Shown: in pieces, positions 35,459 to 44,924 of the stretch
How the letters are laid out: the number at the start of each line of letters is the position of its first letter
Numbering within the stretch: the first letter of the stretch is position 1
Assembly: GCF_900113765.1 (NCBI RefSeq)
Contig: NZ_FOQO01000010.1
Coordinates: 186,001-250,000 of the forward strand
Direction: 5' to 3'
From: Parapedobacter indicus
GTDB lineage: Bacteria; Bacteroidota; Bacteroidia; Sphingobacteriales; Sphingobacteriaceae
Length of the DNA stretch: 64,000 nucleotides
Notes under the pieces: model-generated
Database searches by the model: none
Told to the model about the DNA's origin: nothing
What the model saw: the letters and a program-made list of their open reading frames with translations, nothing else
Program-made: the position numbers and the translations under genes

Positions 35459-37267
35459 ATGATCCGCTTGTTGATGTTATTCGCATTCGTAACGGTGCTC
35501 TTACCGTCAGCCCTACAATCGCAAACCATTGAGATAACCAACACCGATGCCAGGTACATTGGTAATGGAAGTGAACTGCCCAGTGAGCATTATGCCGATC
35601 AGCCCTATGTAATAGTTTGTGATGACGGGAGTTGGGTATGCACAATGACCACGTCTTCCGGAGTAGAATCTGCGTACATGAATCACATTGTCTCTACAAA
35701 AAGCTATGACCAAGGAAAAACTTGGAGTCGACTTACCGATGTAGAGCCTTCCGGAGTTCCCCAGTCGTCTTGGGCTGTTCCGCTAAAAGTCCCCAGCGGC
35801 CGAATCTATGTGTTCTACAATTTCAATCGGGATCGTCATCCCGGGCTTGCTGGAGTGATGAGCGGACCGTTTGCGTTTCGGTACTCAGATGATCACGGAA
35901 AATCGTGGTCAACTGAGCGATATGAAGTCCCCATGCGGAAAACCAAAATCGATTACGATAATTTCTCGAATGGATCGTATCAATTTTTCTGGAGCGTCGC
36001 CAAACCGGTCGTCACTGACAAAGCTGCATATATTACTTATTCAAAATTGCTTGTCGATAATCCCGAAGCTAAGGGGTTTCACCGAAGGGCAGAGGGGTTT
36101 ATTCTCAAAAGCTCGAATCTATTAACGGAGAGCGATCCCGAGAAGATCCGTTGGGATTTACTGCCAGAAGGAGAGATAGGAATTAACAATCCCCAATTCG
36201 GTGACGTGCAGGAGGAACACCACACCGTTGTGATGGAAGACGGCAGTCTGTATGTGGTGTACCGTACCGTAGAGGGCCATATGGCTTATTCCATAAGCAG
36301 GGATGATGGGCGGAATTTTTCGCTTCCCCAGCAACTGACGTATGCTTCCGGTGGGGTGATGGGCAATCCGCGAGCCTGCCCACGGATACATCGTACCCGC
36401 GACGGAAAATACCTGCTTTGGTATCACAATAACTTTAGAACCCGTACCTACCAAGGCAGGAATCCAGTATGGTTGTCTGGCGGAGTTGAAAAAGATGGAG
36501 AAATAGCATGGTCACAGCCCGAAATCGTACTTTACGACATGGATCCCGAGGCTTTCGGAATGAGCTATCCCGATTTTGTTGAACAAGACGGCAAGCTATG
36601 GATCGTGGAAACACAAAAGAATTATGCGCGGGTCCACGAAGTGAGTCAGGATTTGCTGGACGGAATGTGGTCGCAGTTTTTGGAAAACAAGGGGCGTATT
36701 GTAAAAGAGGGGTTGGTTATGGAGAGCAACGATAACATGCTGAAAGCAGGAAGCATCAACTTTCCCACACTGCCAAATTTGATGACCGGTGGTGGCTTTA
36801 CGCTAGCGTTGTGGTTTACGGCGAAGGACTTGGAGCCTGAACAAACGCTATTGAGTACGTTTGGTTCCAAACATAAGGGATTGGAAGTTTCGCTAGCTGA
36901 AAACCGTGCGATCCAAATCAAAATCCACGATGGCGAAATGAGGGATGCGGACGGCCCGTATCGCGAAGGTCAGGTTTTCGTGTCCGATACGGATGTTCTC
37001 TCCCCGGGTACACTCCACCACGTTGTATTTGTGGTAGATGGAGCATCTGGCATCGCGTCTATTATTGTTGATGGTATGTTGAGCGACGGCTCGTTAGGTA
37101 CACGGCCCTATGGCTGGGGTCGCATATACACGTTCATGGGAGATCTCAATGACACCTACACCTGCAAGGGCAATCCTGATTTTAACGGGCAACTGCGGCA
37201 TATCAGAGTGTATAATAGGTACCTAACTACGTCTGAAGTTATAGCGAATTATCAGGCTGGATTATAA
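35459..37267 (+). CDS. Secreted sialidase-like propeller with lectin-like C-terminus (C)
   Basis: This 602-residue exported protein is a paralogue of propeller A: both share a YxDQPYVI-DDG-W-C-TT block after the signal peptide, Asp boxes (SYDQGKTW, SDDHGKSW, SRDDGRNF), PVWLSGGVEKDG and a MSYPDFVEQDGK stretch. The C-terminal 170 residues form a LamG-like domain with GFTLALWFTAKDL and GQLRHIRVYNRYLTTSEV. It carries a Sec signal (cleavage near LQSQ). Sharing of the invariant blocks between A and C suggests a family with its own catalytic residues. It is 16 bases upstream of the RraA-like gene, tying glycan cleavage to acid catabolism. Confidence 0.75.
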   Translation: MIRLLMLFAFVTVLLPSALQSQTIEITNTDARYIGNGSELPSEHYADQPYVIVCDDGSWVCTMTTSSGVESAYMNHIVSTKSYDQGKTWSRLTDVEPSGVPQSSWAVPLKVPSGRIYVFYNFNRDRHPGLAGVMSGPFAFRYSDDHGKSWSTERYEVPMRKTKIDYDNFSNGSYQFFWSVAKPVVTDKAAYITYSKLLVDNPEAKGFHRRAEGFILKSSNLLTESDPEKIRWDLLPEGEIGINNPQFGDVQEEHHTVVMEDGSLYVVYRTVEGHMAYSISRDDGRNFSLPQQLTYASGGVMGNPRACPRIHRTRDGKYLLWYHNNFRTRTYQGRNPVWLSGGVEKDGEIAWSQPEIVLYDMDPEAFGMSYPDFVEQDGKLWIVETQKNYARVHEVSQDLLDGMWSQFLENKGRIVKEGLVMESNDNMLKAGSINFPTLPNLMTGGGFTLALWFTAKDLEPEQTLLSTFGSKHKGLEVSLAENRAIQIKIHDGEMRDADGPYREGQVFVSDTDVLSPGTLHHVVFVVDGASGIASIIVDGMLSDGSLGTRPYGWGRIYTFMGDLNDTYTCKGNPDFNGQLRHIRVYNRYLTTSEVIANYQAGL

Positions 37268-37282
37268 GAAATGTAGACGAAT

Positions 37283-37975
37283 ATGGAAAGCTGGAAATCA
37301 GATAATGAACTGTTCAAGCTGATACGAGCTGAATTGTTCACGGCTGTTGTGGGCGATATTATGGATAAAATGGGCTACTTATGCCAATTTTTGCCGCCCC
37401 AAATTCAACCGTTGCGCGGTGACATGTTGGTCGCAGGGCGGGCGATGACCGTTCTTGAAGCGGATAGTTTTGGTGATTCATCAGCAAGCACGAAGAATGC
37501 GGTTCTGCAGCAGCATTTCGGTCTGATGCTTGATGCGCTGGATGACCTGAAGGAAAATGAAATTTATGTATGTACGGGCTCCTCTCCGTCATACGCGGTA
37601 TGGGGGGAGTTGATGAGTGTAAGGGCGATGAAGCTCGGGGCGGTGGGTGCCATTGTCAATGGCTACTCTCGGGATACCGATAAAATATTGGAATTAGGGT
37701 TCCCTACGTTTTCCTTAGGTAGGTATGCCCAAGACCAGGCACCCCGTGGAAAGGTTATCGATTTTAGGGTGCCGATAAAGATAGGTGAGGTCAGCATTTA
37801 CCCAGATGATATCTTAATCGGGGATATCGACGGCGTTTGCGTGGTTCCGCAGGTAGCAGAAAGCGAGGTAATCCGAGGAGCATTGGAAAAAGTCCGTGGA
37901 GAAAGGGCGGTAAAAGATGCCATGCTGGACGGGATGAGTGCGAAAGCGGCTTTTGGTAAGTTCGGAATCATGTAA
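37283..37975 (+). CDS. RraA / HMG-aldolase-like protein
   Basis: The family covers RNase E inhibitors and 4-hydroxy-4-methyl-2-oxoglutarate (pyruvate) aldolases, plus oxaloacetate decarboxylases. The 230-residue protein keeps the aldolase-type residues in GAIVNGYSRDTDKI (Arg-Asp pair for metal and substrate) and PDDILIGDIDGVCVVP. In this setting, next to an acid-sugar dehydratase, a class II pyruvate aldolase for 2-keto-3-deoxy acids is the natural reading rather than RNA regulation. It is 12 bases before the dehydratase. Confidence 0.78.
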   Translation: MESWKSDNELFKLIRAELFTAVVGDIMDKMGYLCQFLPPQIQPLRGDMLVAGRAMTVLEADSFGDSSASTKNAVLQQHFGLMLDALDDLKENEIYVCTGSSPSYAVWGELMSVRAMKLGAVGAIVNGYSRDTDKILELGFPTFSLGRYAQDQAPRGKVIDFRVPIKIGEVSIYPDDILIGDIDGVCVVPQVAESEVIRGALEKVRGERAVKDAMLDGMSAKAAFGKFGIM

Positions 37976-37987
37976 CCGGGTAGTGGT

Positions 37988-39154
37988 ATGAAAATAACCG
38001 AAGTTAAAGTCTGGTTGGTGGAAGGCATCAAGTACAATTGGACACTGATAAAAATTTATACGGATAGCGGCTATACCGGTGTAGGCGAGGCTACCAACTG
38101 GCCGGGGAGCCCAATTGTATACCATGCCGCTAAGCACGTCGGTGAACGCGTTGTAGGCCTTGATCCCATGCGCACCGATTTTATTTGGACGAAGCTATAC
38201 CGCGATCTGAACTGGGTAGGTCCTTATGGCGCAAGTATGTGTGCAATTAGTGGCATTGACATGGCACTACTTGATCTAAAAGGAAAGGTACTAGGCGTAC
38301 CCTGTTATGAACTTTTGGGTGGGTGCTTTCGTAAAGAAATACAACTTTACGCTAATTATTGGTTCATAGCGGGTGGCCACAATGAAATCGACTACGCAAG
38401 CCAGGCGGCAGCCGTAAAAAAGGCGGGTTTTACGGGGTTGAAATTCGATCCCTTCGCACATACCTCTTATTTGTATGATACGGATCTTTCTACCAATCTC
38501 AGTTTAACGGCCTCGCAGCAAAACCGGGCATATACCATCAGTAAGTCGGTTAGGGATGCCGTAGGTCCGGATGTCGATATCATGATTGAAACACATGCCA
38601 TGCTCAATATCCGGACGGCCATAAAAATGGCGCAATTGCTGGCCCCGCTTGATATCGCGTGGTATGAAGAACCCGTCGGCCCTGAAAATGTAGCGGCGTT
38701 GAGGGCGGTACGTGACCGACTTCCCGGCAATATGGCCATTTGCGTGGGCGAACGATTGTATACGCGCTTCGGGATACGTGAAGTCCTCGAAAAACAATTG
38801 GTAGAAGTAGTGATGCCAGATATTACCCGATGCGGAGGGCCATCCGAATTAAAACGTATAGCGACGTTGGCTGAAACGTACAACGTGCTGATTGCGCCGC
38901 ATAATCCAAACGGTCCGCTATCCACCTTGGCAAGTGCGCACGTATGTGCCAGTATCCCCAATTTTTTTCGTCAAGAATTTATGTTTAACGACGTTCCTTG
39001 GCGGGATACCGTCATTGATTATCCCCTGTCACATATGATATCCGAGGGTCATTTGAAACTGTCAGAACGGCCCGGACTTGGGGTCGATTTAGTGGAAGAT
39101 GAAATGGAGAAGCATCCCGGGATTCTCGAAGAAAAGGAAGGGTTTTATGTGTAA
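37988..39154 (+). CDS. Enolase-superfamily acid-sugar dehydratase (mandelate racemase subgroup)
   Basis: The 388-residue protein has the capping domain plus barrel of the MR subgroup. Metal ligands are visible as the Glu of MIETHAML, the Glu of WYEEPV and the Glu of VGERLYT. The His-Asp dyad is provided by PDITRCGG and IAPHNPNGP, and GLKFDPF follows the capping lid. Members dehydrate aldonates such as galactonate, rhamnonate, fuconate or gluconate to 2-keto-3-deoxy acids. The exact aldonate cannot be read. The flanking RraA-like and 2-hydroxyacid dehydrogenase genes fit a three-step acid-sugar route. Confidence 0.88.
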   Translation: MKITEVKVWLVEGIKYNWTLIKIYTDSGYTGVGEATNWPGSPIVYHAAKHVGERVVGLDPMRTDFIWTKLYRDLNWVGPYGASMCAISGIDMALLDLKGKVLGVPCYELLGGCFRKEIQLYANYWFIAGGHNEIDYASQAAAVKKAGFTGLKFDPFAHTSYLYDTDLSTNLSLTASQQNRAYTISKSVRDAVGPDVDIMIETHAMLNIRTAIKMAQLLAPLDIAWYEEPVGPENVAALRAVRDRLPGNMAICVGERLYTRFGIREVLEKQLVEVVMPDITRCGGPSELKRIATLAETYNVLIAPHNPNGPLSTLASAHVCASIPNFFRQEFMFNDVPWRDTVIDYPLSHMISEGHLKLSERPGLGVDLVEDEMEKHPGILEEKEGFYV

Positions 39155-39199
39155 GATATCCGGACGAGGAGAAATCATTGAAAGCGTGTAAAAAGAACA

Positions 39200-40156
39200 A
39201 TGAATCAAAAACAAAAGGTGTTGATCACCAGGCGCGTGCCCCACGAATGGCTGTCGGTACTTGATGATATTGCCGAAGTAACCATTTGGGACGGGAAAAA
39301 TGCATCCTTGATGCCCAGGGACATGTTGATGGATTTAATTGGCAATTACAATGCGGTGATTAATTTCACCGATATAAAAACAGATGAGGAATTCATTCAT
39401 CAAGCCCGACAACTAAAAATTATTGCTAACGTATCCATTGGACATGACAACCTGAATTTGCCACTTCTTACCGAAAAGGGTATTTGGGCAACGAATACGC
39501 CGGGCTTTTTTACGTATCCAACCGCCGAATATGCATTTGTGGGCATGATGATCATCCTAAGAAAGATGTTGGAAGCCGACAGTTTCGTCAGGAATGGTGA
39601 TTGGCACGGCTTTGAACCGGGCAGATGGGATGGCGTTAGTCTGCATGAATGCAGCGTGGGAATAATCGGTCTCGGAAGCATTGGAAGCCAGCTAAAGAAG
39701 CTTGTAAAGGCCATAGGCGCTGATGTGGTATATTATACAAGAAAAAAAAGCAACGAGAAGGATTATCGGCCATTGGACGAATTACTGAGGAGTTCGGACA
39801 TTATCTCGCTACACGTTCCACTTAATTCTTCCACGAAAAAAATGGTAGACGCCAATTTTATCTCGAAAATGAAAGATGGGGCCATATTAGTGAATACCTC
39901 GCGGGGCGGTATTTTGGATTTAAATGATTGCATTGCGGCGCTAAAAACCGGGAAGCTCGGAGGAGCGGTGCTGGATGTTTTCGAGGATGAACCGCATGTG
40001 CCTGCACCGCTAAGAGCGATGAAGAATGTATTGTTAACACCCCATATGGCTGGTGGCACGCACACGGTAAGGGAGTTGAGTGTCAGTGCGGCTGCAAGGA
40101 ATGTTGCAGATGCGTTGAGTGGTAAAAAGCCCCAGCATGCACTTAACAGCATTTAG
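39200..40156 (+). CDS. D-2-hydroxyacid dehydrogenase
   Basis: This is a 318-residue NAD(P)H-dependent reductase of the D-isomer-specific 2-hydroxyacid dehydrogenase family (glyoxylate/hydroxypyruvate reductase-like). The Rossmann motif is GLGSIGSQLKKLVKAIGADV; the catalytic Arg is in NTSRGGILD, the Glu in DVFEDEPHV and the His in TPHMAGGT. It is likely to reduce an aldehyde-acid or 2-keto acid produced by the aldolase, or to oxidise a hydroxyacid intermediate. It ends the LacI-linked run. Confidence 0.9.
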   Translation: MNQKQKVLITRRVPHEWLSVLDDIAEVTIWDGKNASLMPRDMLMDLIGNYNAVINFTDIKTDEEFIHQARQLKIIANVSIGHDNLNLPLLTEKGIWATNTPGFFTYPTAEYAFVGMMIILRKMLEADSFVRNGDWHGFEPGRWDGVSLHECSVGIIGLGSIGSQLKKLVKAIGADVVYYTRKKSNEKDYRPLDELLRSSDIISLHVPLNSSTKKMVDANFISKMKDGAILVNTSRGGILDLNDCIAALKTGKLGGAVLDVFEDEPHVPAPLRAMKNVLLTPHMAGGTHTVRELSVSAAARNVADALSGKKPQHALNSI

Positions 40157-40174
40157 ATTCAACTTAGATTCAAC
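40153..40174 (+). repeat. Perfect tandem repeat of TTAGATTCAAC
   Basis: Two adjacent identical 11-base units span the stop codon of the dehydrogenase gene (TAG 40154-40156). The one-turn period could place two protein half-sites on the same DNA face upstream of the second SusC promoter; a recent slippage duplication is the simpler explanation. Confidence 0.5.
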
Positions 40175-40239
40175 CTAATCGATTTCGCTAAGACCCCATC
40201 TTGATAAAATCATTGACAACACCGTTAAGAATCATCATA

Positions 40240-40267
40240 ACGGGTGGCCCCCCGTCTGCTACCTTTG
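40240..40267 (+). promoter_or_regulatory. Promoter of the second SusC operon with internal palindrome
   Basis: TACCTTTG at 40260-40267 is an exact -7 box, 26 bases before the susC ATG. Immediately upstream is ACGGG-TGGCCC-CCCGT (40240-40255), a 5-base-arm inverted repeat located where a regulator would act. No TTG -33 element is at the usual distance, which is typical of promoters that need an activator, perhaps the AraC protein encoded at the far end of the operon. Confidence 0.6.
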
Positions 40268-40293
40268 CTTCGTAACTTTTTAAATCTAATAGT

Positions 40294-43200
40294 ATGATCA
40301 GCGTTAAATGTATTTTAGACAGGGCGCTGTGCGATTCGCGGTTAAAACGGATCGTACATGTGATTCTTGTGCTGGCCTCTGTGGGATGGGCGGGGGGAGT
40401 AGGGGCCTACGCCGCCTCAGTCCAGCAGCGAACGGTAATCGGCACAGTTGTGGATGCAGACGGACAATCGTTGGAGGGGGTAACTGTAGCTGTGAAAGGA
40501 ACTGAAACAGCAACACAAACGGATGCTTCTGGCCGGTTTTCGCTGCGCGCAGAAGCCAGTGCCGTACTGGTGTTTACCTCAGTAGGATTCCTCACACAGG
40601 AGGTGGTAGTTAGTTCATCGGATGTATACCGTGTAACACTTGAGAGCGACCGCGAAGATCTGGATGAGGTTGTCGTGGTGGGATATGGCAGCCAACGGAA
40701 AATCAACCTGACGGGTTCAGTGGCGAGCGTCCCGTCCGATGTATTGCTGAAACGACCGACACCCAATGTGAGCAATATGTTGCAGGGACGGGTAGCAGGG
40801 TTACAGGTAACACAAGGTACGGGGCAGCCGGGTAGGGAAAATACTTCGCTTAGCGTCCGTGGTCAGGGTTCATACGGTGCTTCGTCGGCGCCAATGGTGC
40901 TGATTGATGGTGTATTGGGCAACCTGGCAGCTGTAGCTCCTGAAGATGTCGCCTCCATCAGTGTGTTAAAAGACGCAGCGTCGGCGGCTATCTACGGTGC
41001 GCGAGCGGCGAACGGGGTCATCCTTGTCACTACAAAGCGCGGTTCTTCCGGTGCACCCAGTATTACGTATTCCAACAATTTTGCCATGCATGAAGCGACC
41101 CGGCTGCCGGATTTGATCTGGAACTCCGCCGAAACGATGGAACTCTGGAATAGTGCGGTGGCATTTAGTGGCAGCGGCTATGCAACTTTTACGGAAGAAG
41201 AGATTGCTGCCTACCGAAACGGTTCGGATCCGCAATATCCGAATTACAACTGGGTAGACAATACGTTCAAGAAAGCTTTTGTCCACAACCATCACGTGGC
41301 AATAAGTGGTGGCGGTGAACGTTCTACGTACCAATTGTCTTTGGGATACTTAAATCAGGATGGAGTACTGCCCGGTCACGACCATCAGCGGTATACAGGA
41401 ATGATCAGTGTCAATACCGACATTAGGGACTGGATCAGCGTGGGCTCCAACATTGCGCTTGCGCAACGCGACCTTCGGGCTCCCTCGTTTGAAAACGATG
41501 AATATGTGCTGATGATCTATTCGCAGACGGGCCTTTCCCGTCCCTATCTACCTGATGGCAGCGGTCGGTATTCGGCAAGGGCCTACGAAAAAGTATGGCA
41601 GAACCGTAATCCCATGGCTATCGCTAACGAAGGGGGACGCAACCGCACGGACTACAATATCCGGGCACAGGCTTATGTAGACGTTAAGCCGTTGCCCGGC
41701 TTAACCTGGAGTACCAAGGTGGCTGTAAACCTTGACGAAGTTCACGATAAACTGCGTGCATACGATATCGATGCCTATTATTATCAGAAGGTGAACGCAA
41801 ACGATGTGGATTATACCTATGCCGGAAACCTATGGCCCATCATCGACAATGGCCTCAATCAAGATAATTATCGAACCAATTTGTACACATTATTCTCTAC
41901 CGTGCAGTATGATAAAACGATGGGTAGCCATGATTTTTCTGTATTGGGCGGATATAGCCAGGAATATCAGAAATACAGTCAATTGGGCGGTTCACGGATC
42001 GGCATCCCGTCGCCCATATTGAATGAGTTAAATGCAGGTACGCCGCAAGGACAGTCTACCCGCGGTACAGCCAACGAATGGGCAATCCAATCGTTGTTTG
42101 GTCGGGTGAACTACAGTTATGAAGGAAAGTACCTGTTGGAGGCGAACCTGCGCTACGATGGTACCTCACGAATATATAGTGATAACCGCTGGGGCTTGTT
42201 TCCGTCGGTTTCCGCCGGATGGCGGCTCTCTCAGGAGAATTTCATGCAATCACTGGATTGGCTTGACGACCTGAAAATCCGGTTGTCGTATGGGAAATTG
42301 GGTAACCAAGAGATCAATAACTACCCCTATCAGGACATTCTCTCGCAGGCTAACTATGCGTTCGGATCGAGTCTCACACCGGGCGCTTATGTAACCCGGC
42401 TAACGGATAAGAATTTGGTCTGGGAATCTACCGAGGTATTCAACATCGGTTTAGATTACAGCATGCTCAACGACCTGTTTGGCTTCTCACTGGATGTGTA
42501 TCGTAAGAATACAACGGACATCCTCTATACGCAGCCTGTACCCGCCAGCGTGGGGTTGGATGCACCTACCGTCAACTTCGGGGCGATGCAGAATAAAGGT
42601 ATTGACCTCGAATTGCGCCATCGCCATCATATCGGTGAGGTCAACTATCGGATAAGCGGAATATTCAATACCTATCGCAACGAAGTAACCCGGTTGCTGT
42701 CGCCAGCTATCGGCACCTATACGCTGTCCCGCGAGGGTGAGCCTTGGAATTCGTTTTACATGCTTGAATGGATCGGGGTATTTCAATCGGACGAGGAAAT
42801 TGCCAATTCGCCTACGCAGCCGTTTAATCCCAAGCCGGGTGATCTGAAATTCAAGGATCAGGACGGTAATGGCTCTGTGGGACCTGAAGATCGTATTATC
42901 GTAGACGGAGCCCACCCGAAGTTTGCGTATTCTTTCGGTCTTGACGTAGAATACCGGCAGTTTGACCTGACTGCTTTTTTTCAGGGGGTAGAAGGCCGTA
43001 AGCTGTATGTAAATCAATTTGGTAGCGAACCGTTTTACCAAGCCGGGGCTCCGCCCGCAAAATGGCGTAACGCCTGGACGCAGGAAAATCCAACCAATGA
43101 ACTGCCGCACATTTACGTAGGAGGAAACAGCGAGTATAGTCCGGTTAATGGCAATGCATCCACCTTTTTCCTACAGGATGCCTCATACTTTCGGCTCAAA

Positions 43201-43401
43201 AACGTTCAGATCGGCTACAATTTCCCCACTGCCCGTGTCAGCAAAATCGGGCTTGCGGGGCTGCGGCTGTTCGTTGCAGGCGACAACCTGCTGACCGCTA
43301 CGAAATACGACGGGGCGGATCCCGAACGTGCAAGTAACGGACGCTATGCGCAATACCCGCAAGTACGGATATTTTCTGCCGGACTGAATGTTAAACTCTA
43401 A
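40294..43401 (+). CDS. SusC-like TonB-dependent outer-membrane transporter (2)
   Basis: This 1035-residue receptor opens the second locus. Its signal-anchor-like N-terminus is followed by VIGTVVDADGQSLEGVTVAV (carboxypeptidase-like domain), LDEVVVVGYGSQRKINLTGS (TonB box and plug entrance), SISVLKDAASAAIYGARAAN and the barrel, ending IFSAGLNVKL. It is clearly different from SusC 1, so the two systems probably import different oligosaccharides. SusD follows after 13 bases. Confidence 0.95.
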   Translation: MISVKCILDRALCDSRLKRIVHVILVLASVGWAGGVGAYAASVQQRTVIGTVVDADGQSLEGVTVAVKGTETATQTDASGRFSLRAEASAVLVFTSVGFLTQEVVVSSSDVYRVTLESDREDLDEVVVVGYGSQRKINLTGSVASVPSDVLLKRPTPNVSNMLQGRVAGLQVTQGTGQPGRENTSLSVRGQGSYGASSAPMVLIDGVLGNLAAVAPEDVASISVLKDAASAAIYGARAANGVILVTTKRGSSGAPSITYSNNFAMHEATRLPDLIWNSAETMELWNSAVAFSGSGYATFTEEEIAAYRNGSDPQYPNYNWVDNTFKKAFVHNHHVAISGGGERSTYQLSLGYLNQDGVLPGHDHQRYTGMISVNTDIRDWISVGSNIALAQRDLRAPSFENDEYVLMIYSQTGLSRPYLPDGSGRYSARAYEKVWQNRNPMAIANEGGRNRTDYNIRAQAYVDVKPLPGLTWSTKVAVNLDEVHDKLRAYDIDAYYYQKVNANDVDYTYAGNLWPIIDNGLNQDNYRTNLYTLFSTVQYDKTMGSHDFSVLGGYSQEYQKYSQLGGSRIGIPSPILNELNAGTPQGQSTRGTANEWAIQSLFGRVNYSYEGKYLLEANLRYDGTSRIYSDNRWGLFPSVSAGWRLSQENFMQSLDWLDDLKIRLSYGKLGNQEINNYPYQDILSQANYAFGSSLTPGAYVTRLTDKNLVWESTEVFNIGLDYSMLNDLFGFSLDVYRKNTTDILYTQPVPASVGLDAPTVNFGAMQNKGIDLELRHRHHIGEVNYRISGIFNTYRNEVTRLLSPAIGTYTLSREGEPWNSFYMLEWIGVFQSDEEIANSPTQPFNPKPGDLKFKDQDGNGSVGPEDRIIVDGAHPKFAYSFGLDVEYRQFDLTAFFQGVEGRKLYVNQFGSEPFYQAGAPPAKWRNAWTQENPTNELPHIYVGGNSEYSPVNGNASTFFLQDASYFRLKNVQIGYNFPTARVSKIGLAGLRLFVAGDNLLTATKYDGADPERASNGRYAQYPQVRIFSAGLNVKL

Positions 43402-43414
43402 AATGCGATCAACG

Positions 43415-44923
43415 ATGAAAACGAATAAATTATATACGGTTCTGGTGGGCGCACTGGTCACGATAGGGAGTATCTCATGCTCGGATTTCCTGGACCGCGC
43501 ACCTTTAGACCAGATGTCAAGTGAAACATTCTGGCAATCGGAAGTCGATGTGGAAATGGCCCTAACCGGCTGTTATCGCAGACTCAGGGATGAGCAATAT
43601 TTTGGATGGAAACGGGTAGATTTGGACTGTCTGACAGACAACGCCCAGCAACGCCATAACCATGGCGCTGTGACCGACATCAGTCGCGGTGTGATTGAAA
43701 AAACGACTGGAGGAATCATTTCTGCGATATGGGGCAGTGCCTACAAGGGGATCAACACGTGTAATTACTTTTTGGAAAACATAGCGCGCGTACCTGGTAT
43801 CGACGAGCAGAAAAAGAATCGCTATATGGCTGAAGCACGCTTTTTAAGAGCGTTCTTCTATTTTGAGCTGGTGCACTTCTTTGGCGACGCGCCGCTTTAC
43901 CGGGATGTGCCGACCGTTGAAACCGCCAGCATCCGGCAATCGCCCAAAGCCGAACTATTGGCCTTTATCCACGAAGACCTCGACTTCGCCATACAACAAC
44001 TGCCTGATGTACCCTATACAGACGGACATGTAGTGAAAGGAAGTGCGCAGGGCTATAAAGCCCGTATCTTGATGTACGAAGAGCAATTTGCGGAAGCTGC
44101 TGCGCTCTGTAAGGAAATTATAGACGCTGGAAATTTTCAGCTGGGCACCAGCTATTCAGGACTGTTTATCACGCCAGGGCAGGCTAACAATCCCGAAATC
44201 ATGTTTTCTACCCGGTACGTGGCACCCGACGATTATACGGAGATGGATATTCAGGTGAACTGGTGGTCGTCAAACAATCCACGCCAGGAGTTTGTGGATG
44301 CCTACGAAACAACAGACGGTAAGGCCATAAACGATGCAAGCGGCATTTACGATCCGGACCAGCCCTATGAAAATCGTGACCCCCGGTTGGAAATGACGGT
44401 AATGCTACCCGATGAGGTTTGGTTGAATCCCGATGGCTCGCCGTATACGCCCGAGCACACCACCACAGGTTACCGGCAGAAAAAGTACATCGATCCGACC
44501 ATCGTACCGATTGATTATGCCACCAGGAGTGACCAAGATTACGTGCATCTCCGCTTTGCCGATATCCTGTTGATGTATGCAGAAGCTCAAAATGAGGCAA
44601 ATGGACCAGATCAATCGGTGATAGACGCGATCAACCGCGTCAGGAACAGGGAGGATGTGCAAATGCCTCCGGTGGAAATGGAAGCGTCCAAAGATGTTAT
44701 GCGGGAGGTCATCCGGCACGAAAGGCGCATCGAACTTGCGCTGGAAGGCTTGCGTTATTTCGATCTCAAGCGTTGGCACATCGCGCATGAGGTGATGCCA
44801 AACGTGCAGGATGCCGCGGGCGTGCCCATCCGGTTTGACAATCCCAAGCATTACTTGTGGCCGTATCAGCAATCTGAATTGGACATTAACCCGAATTTGG
44901 AACCTAACCCGAATTACGAATAA
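43415..44923 (+). CDS. SusD/RagB-family glycan-binding lipoprotein (2)
   Basis: This is a 502-residue surface lipoprotein with lipobox GSISC (Cys22) followed by SDFLDRAPLDQMS, a classic SusD beginning. ATG 43415 is preferred to ATGs at 43388 (inside susC) and 43403. RFLRAFFYFELVHFFGDAPLY, YADILLMYAEA-like FADILLMYAEAQNEAN and LALEGLRYFDLKRWH are family motifs. It is the partner of SusC 2, and its gene ends 1 base before the GH95-like ATG. Confidence 0.95.
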   Translation: MKTNKLYTVLVGALVTIGSISCSDFLDRAPLDQMSSETFWQSEVDVEMALTGCYRRLRDEQYFGWKRVDLDCLTDNAQQRHNHGAVTDISRGVIEKTTGGIISAIWGSAYKGINTCNYFLENIARVPGIDEQKKNRYMAEARFLRAFFYFELVHFFGDAPLYRDVPTVETASIRQSPKAELLAFIHEDLDFAIQQLPDVPYTDGHVVKGSAQGYKARILMYEEQFAEAAALCKEIIDAGNFQLGTSYSGLFITPGQANNPEIMFSTRYVAPDDYTEMDIQVNWWSSNNPRQEFVDAYETTDGKAINDASGIYDPDQPYENRDPRLEMTVMLPDEVWLNPDGSPYTPEHTTTGYRQKKYIDPTIVPIDYATRSDQDYVHLRFADILLMYAEAQNEANGPDQSVIDAINRVRNREDVQMPPVEMEASKDVMREVIRHERRIELALEGLRYFDLKRWHIAHEVMPNVQDAAGVPIRFDNPKHYLWPYQQSELDINPNLEPNPNYE

Positions 44924-44924
44924 T

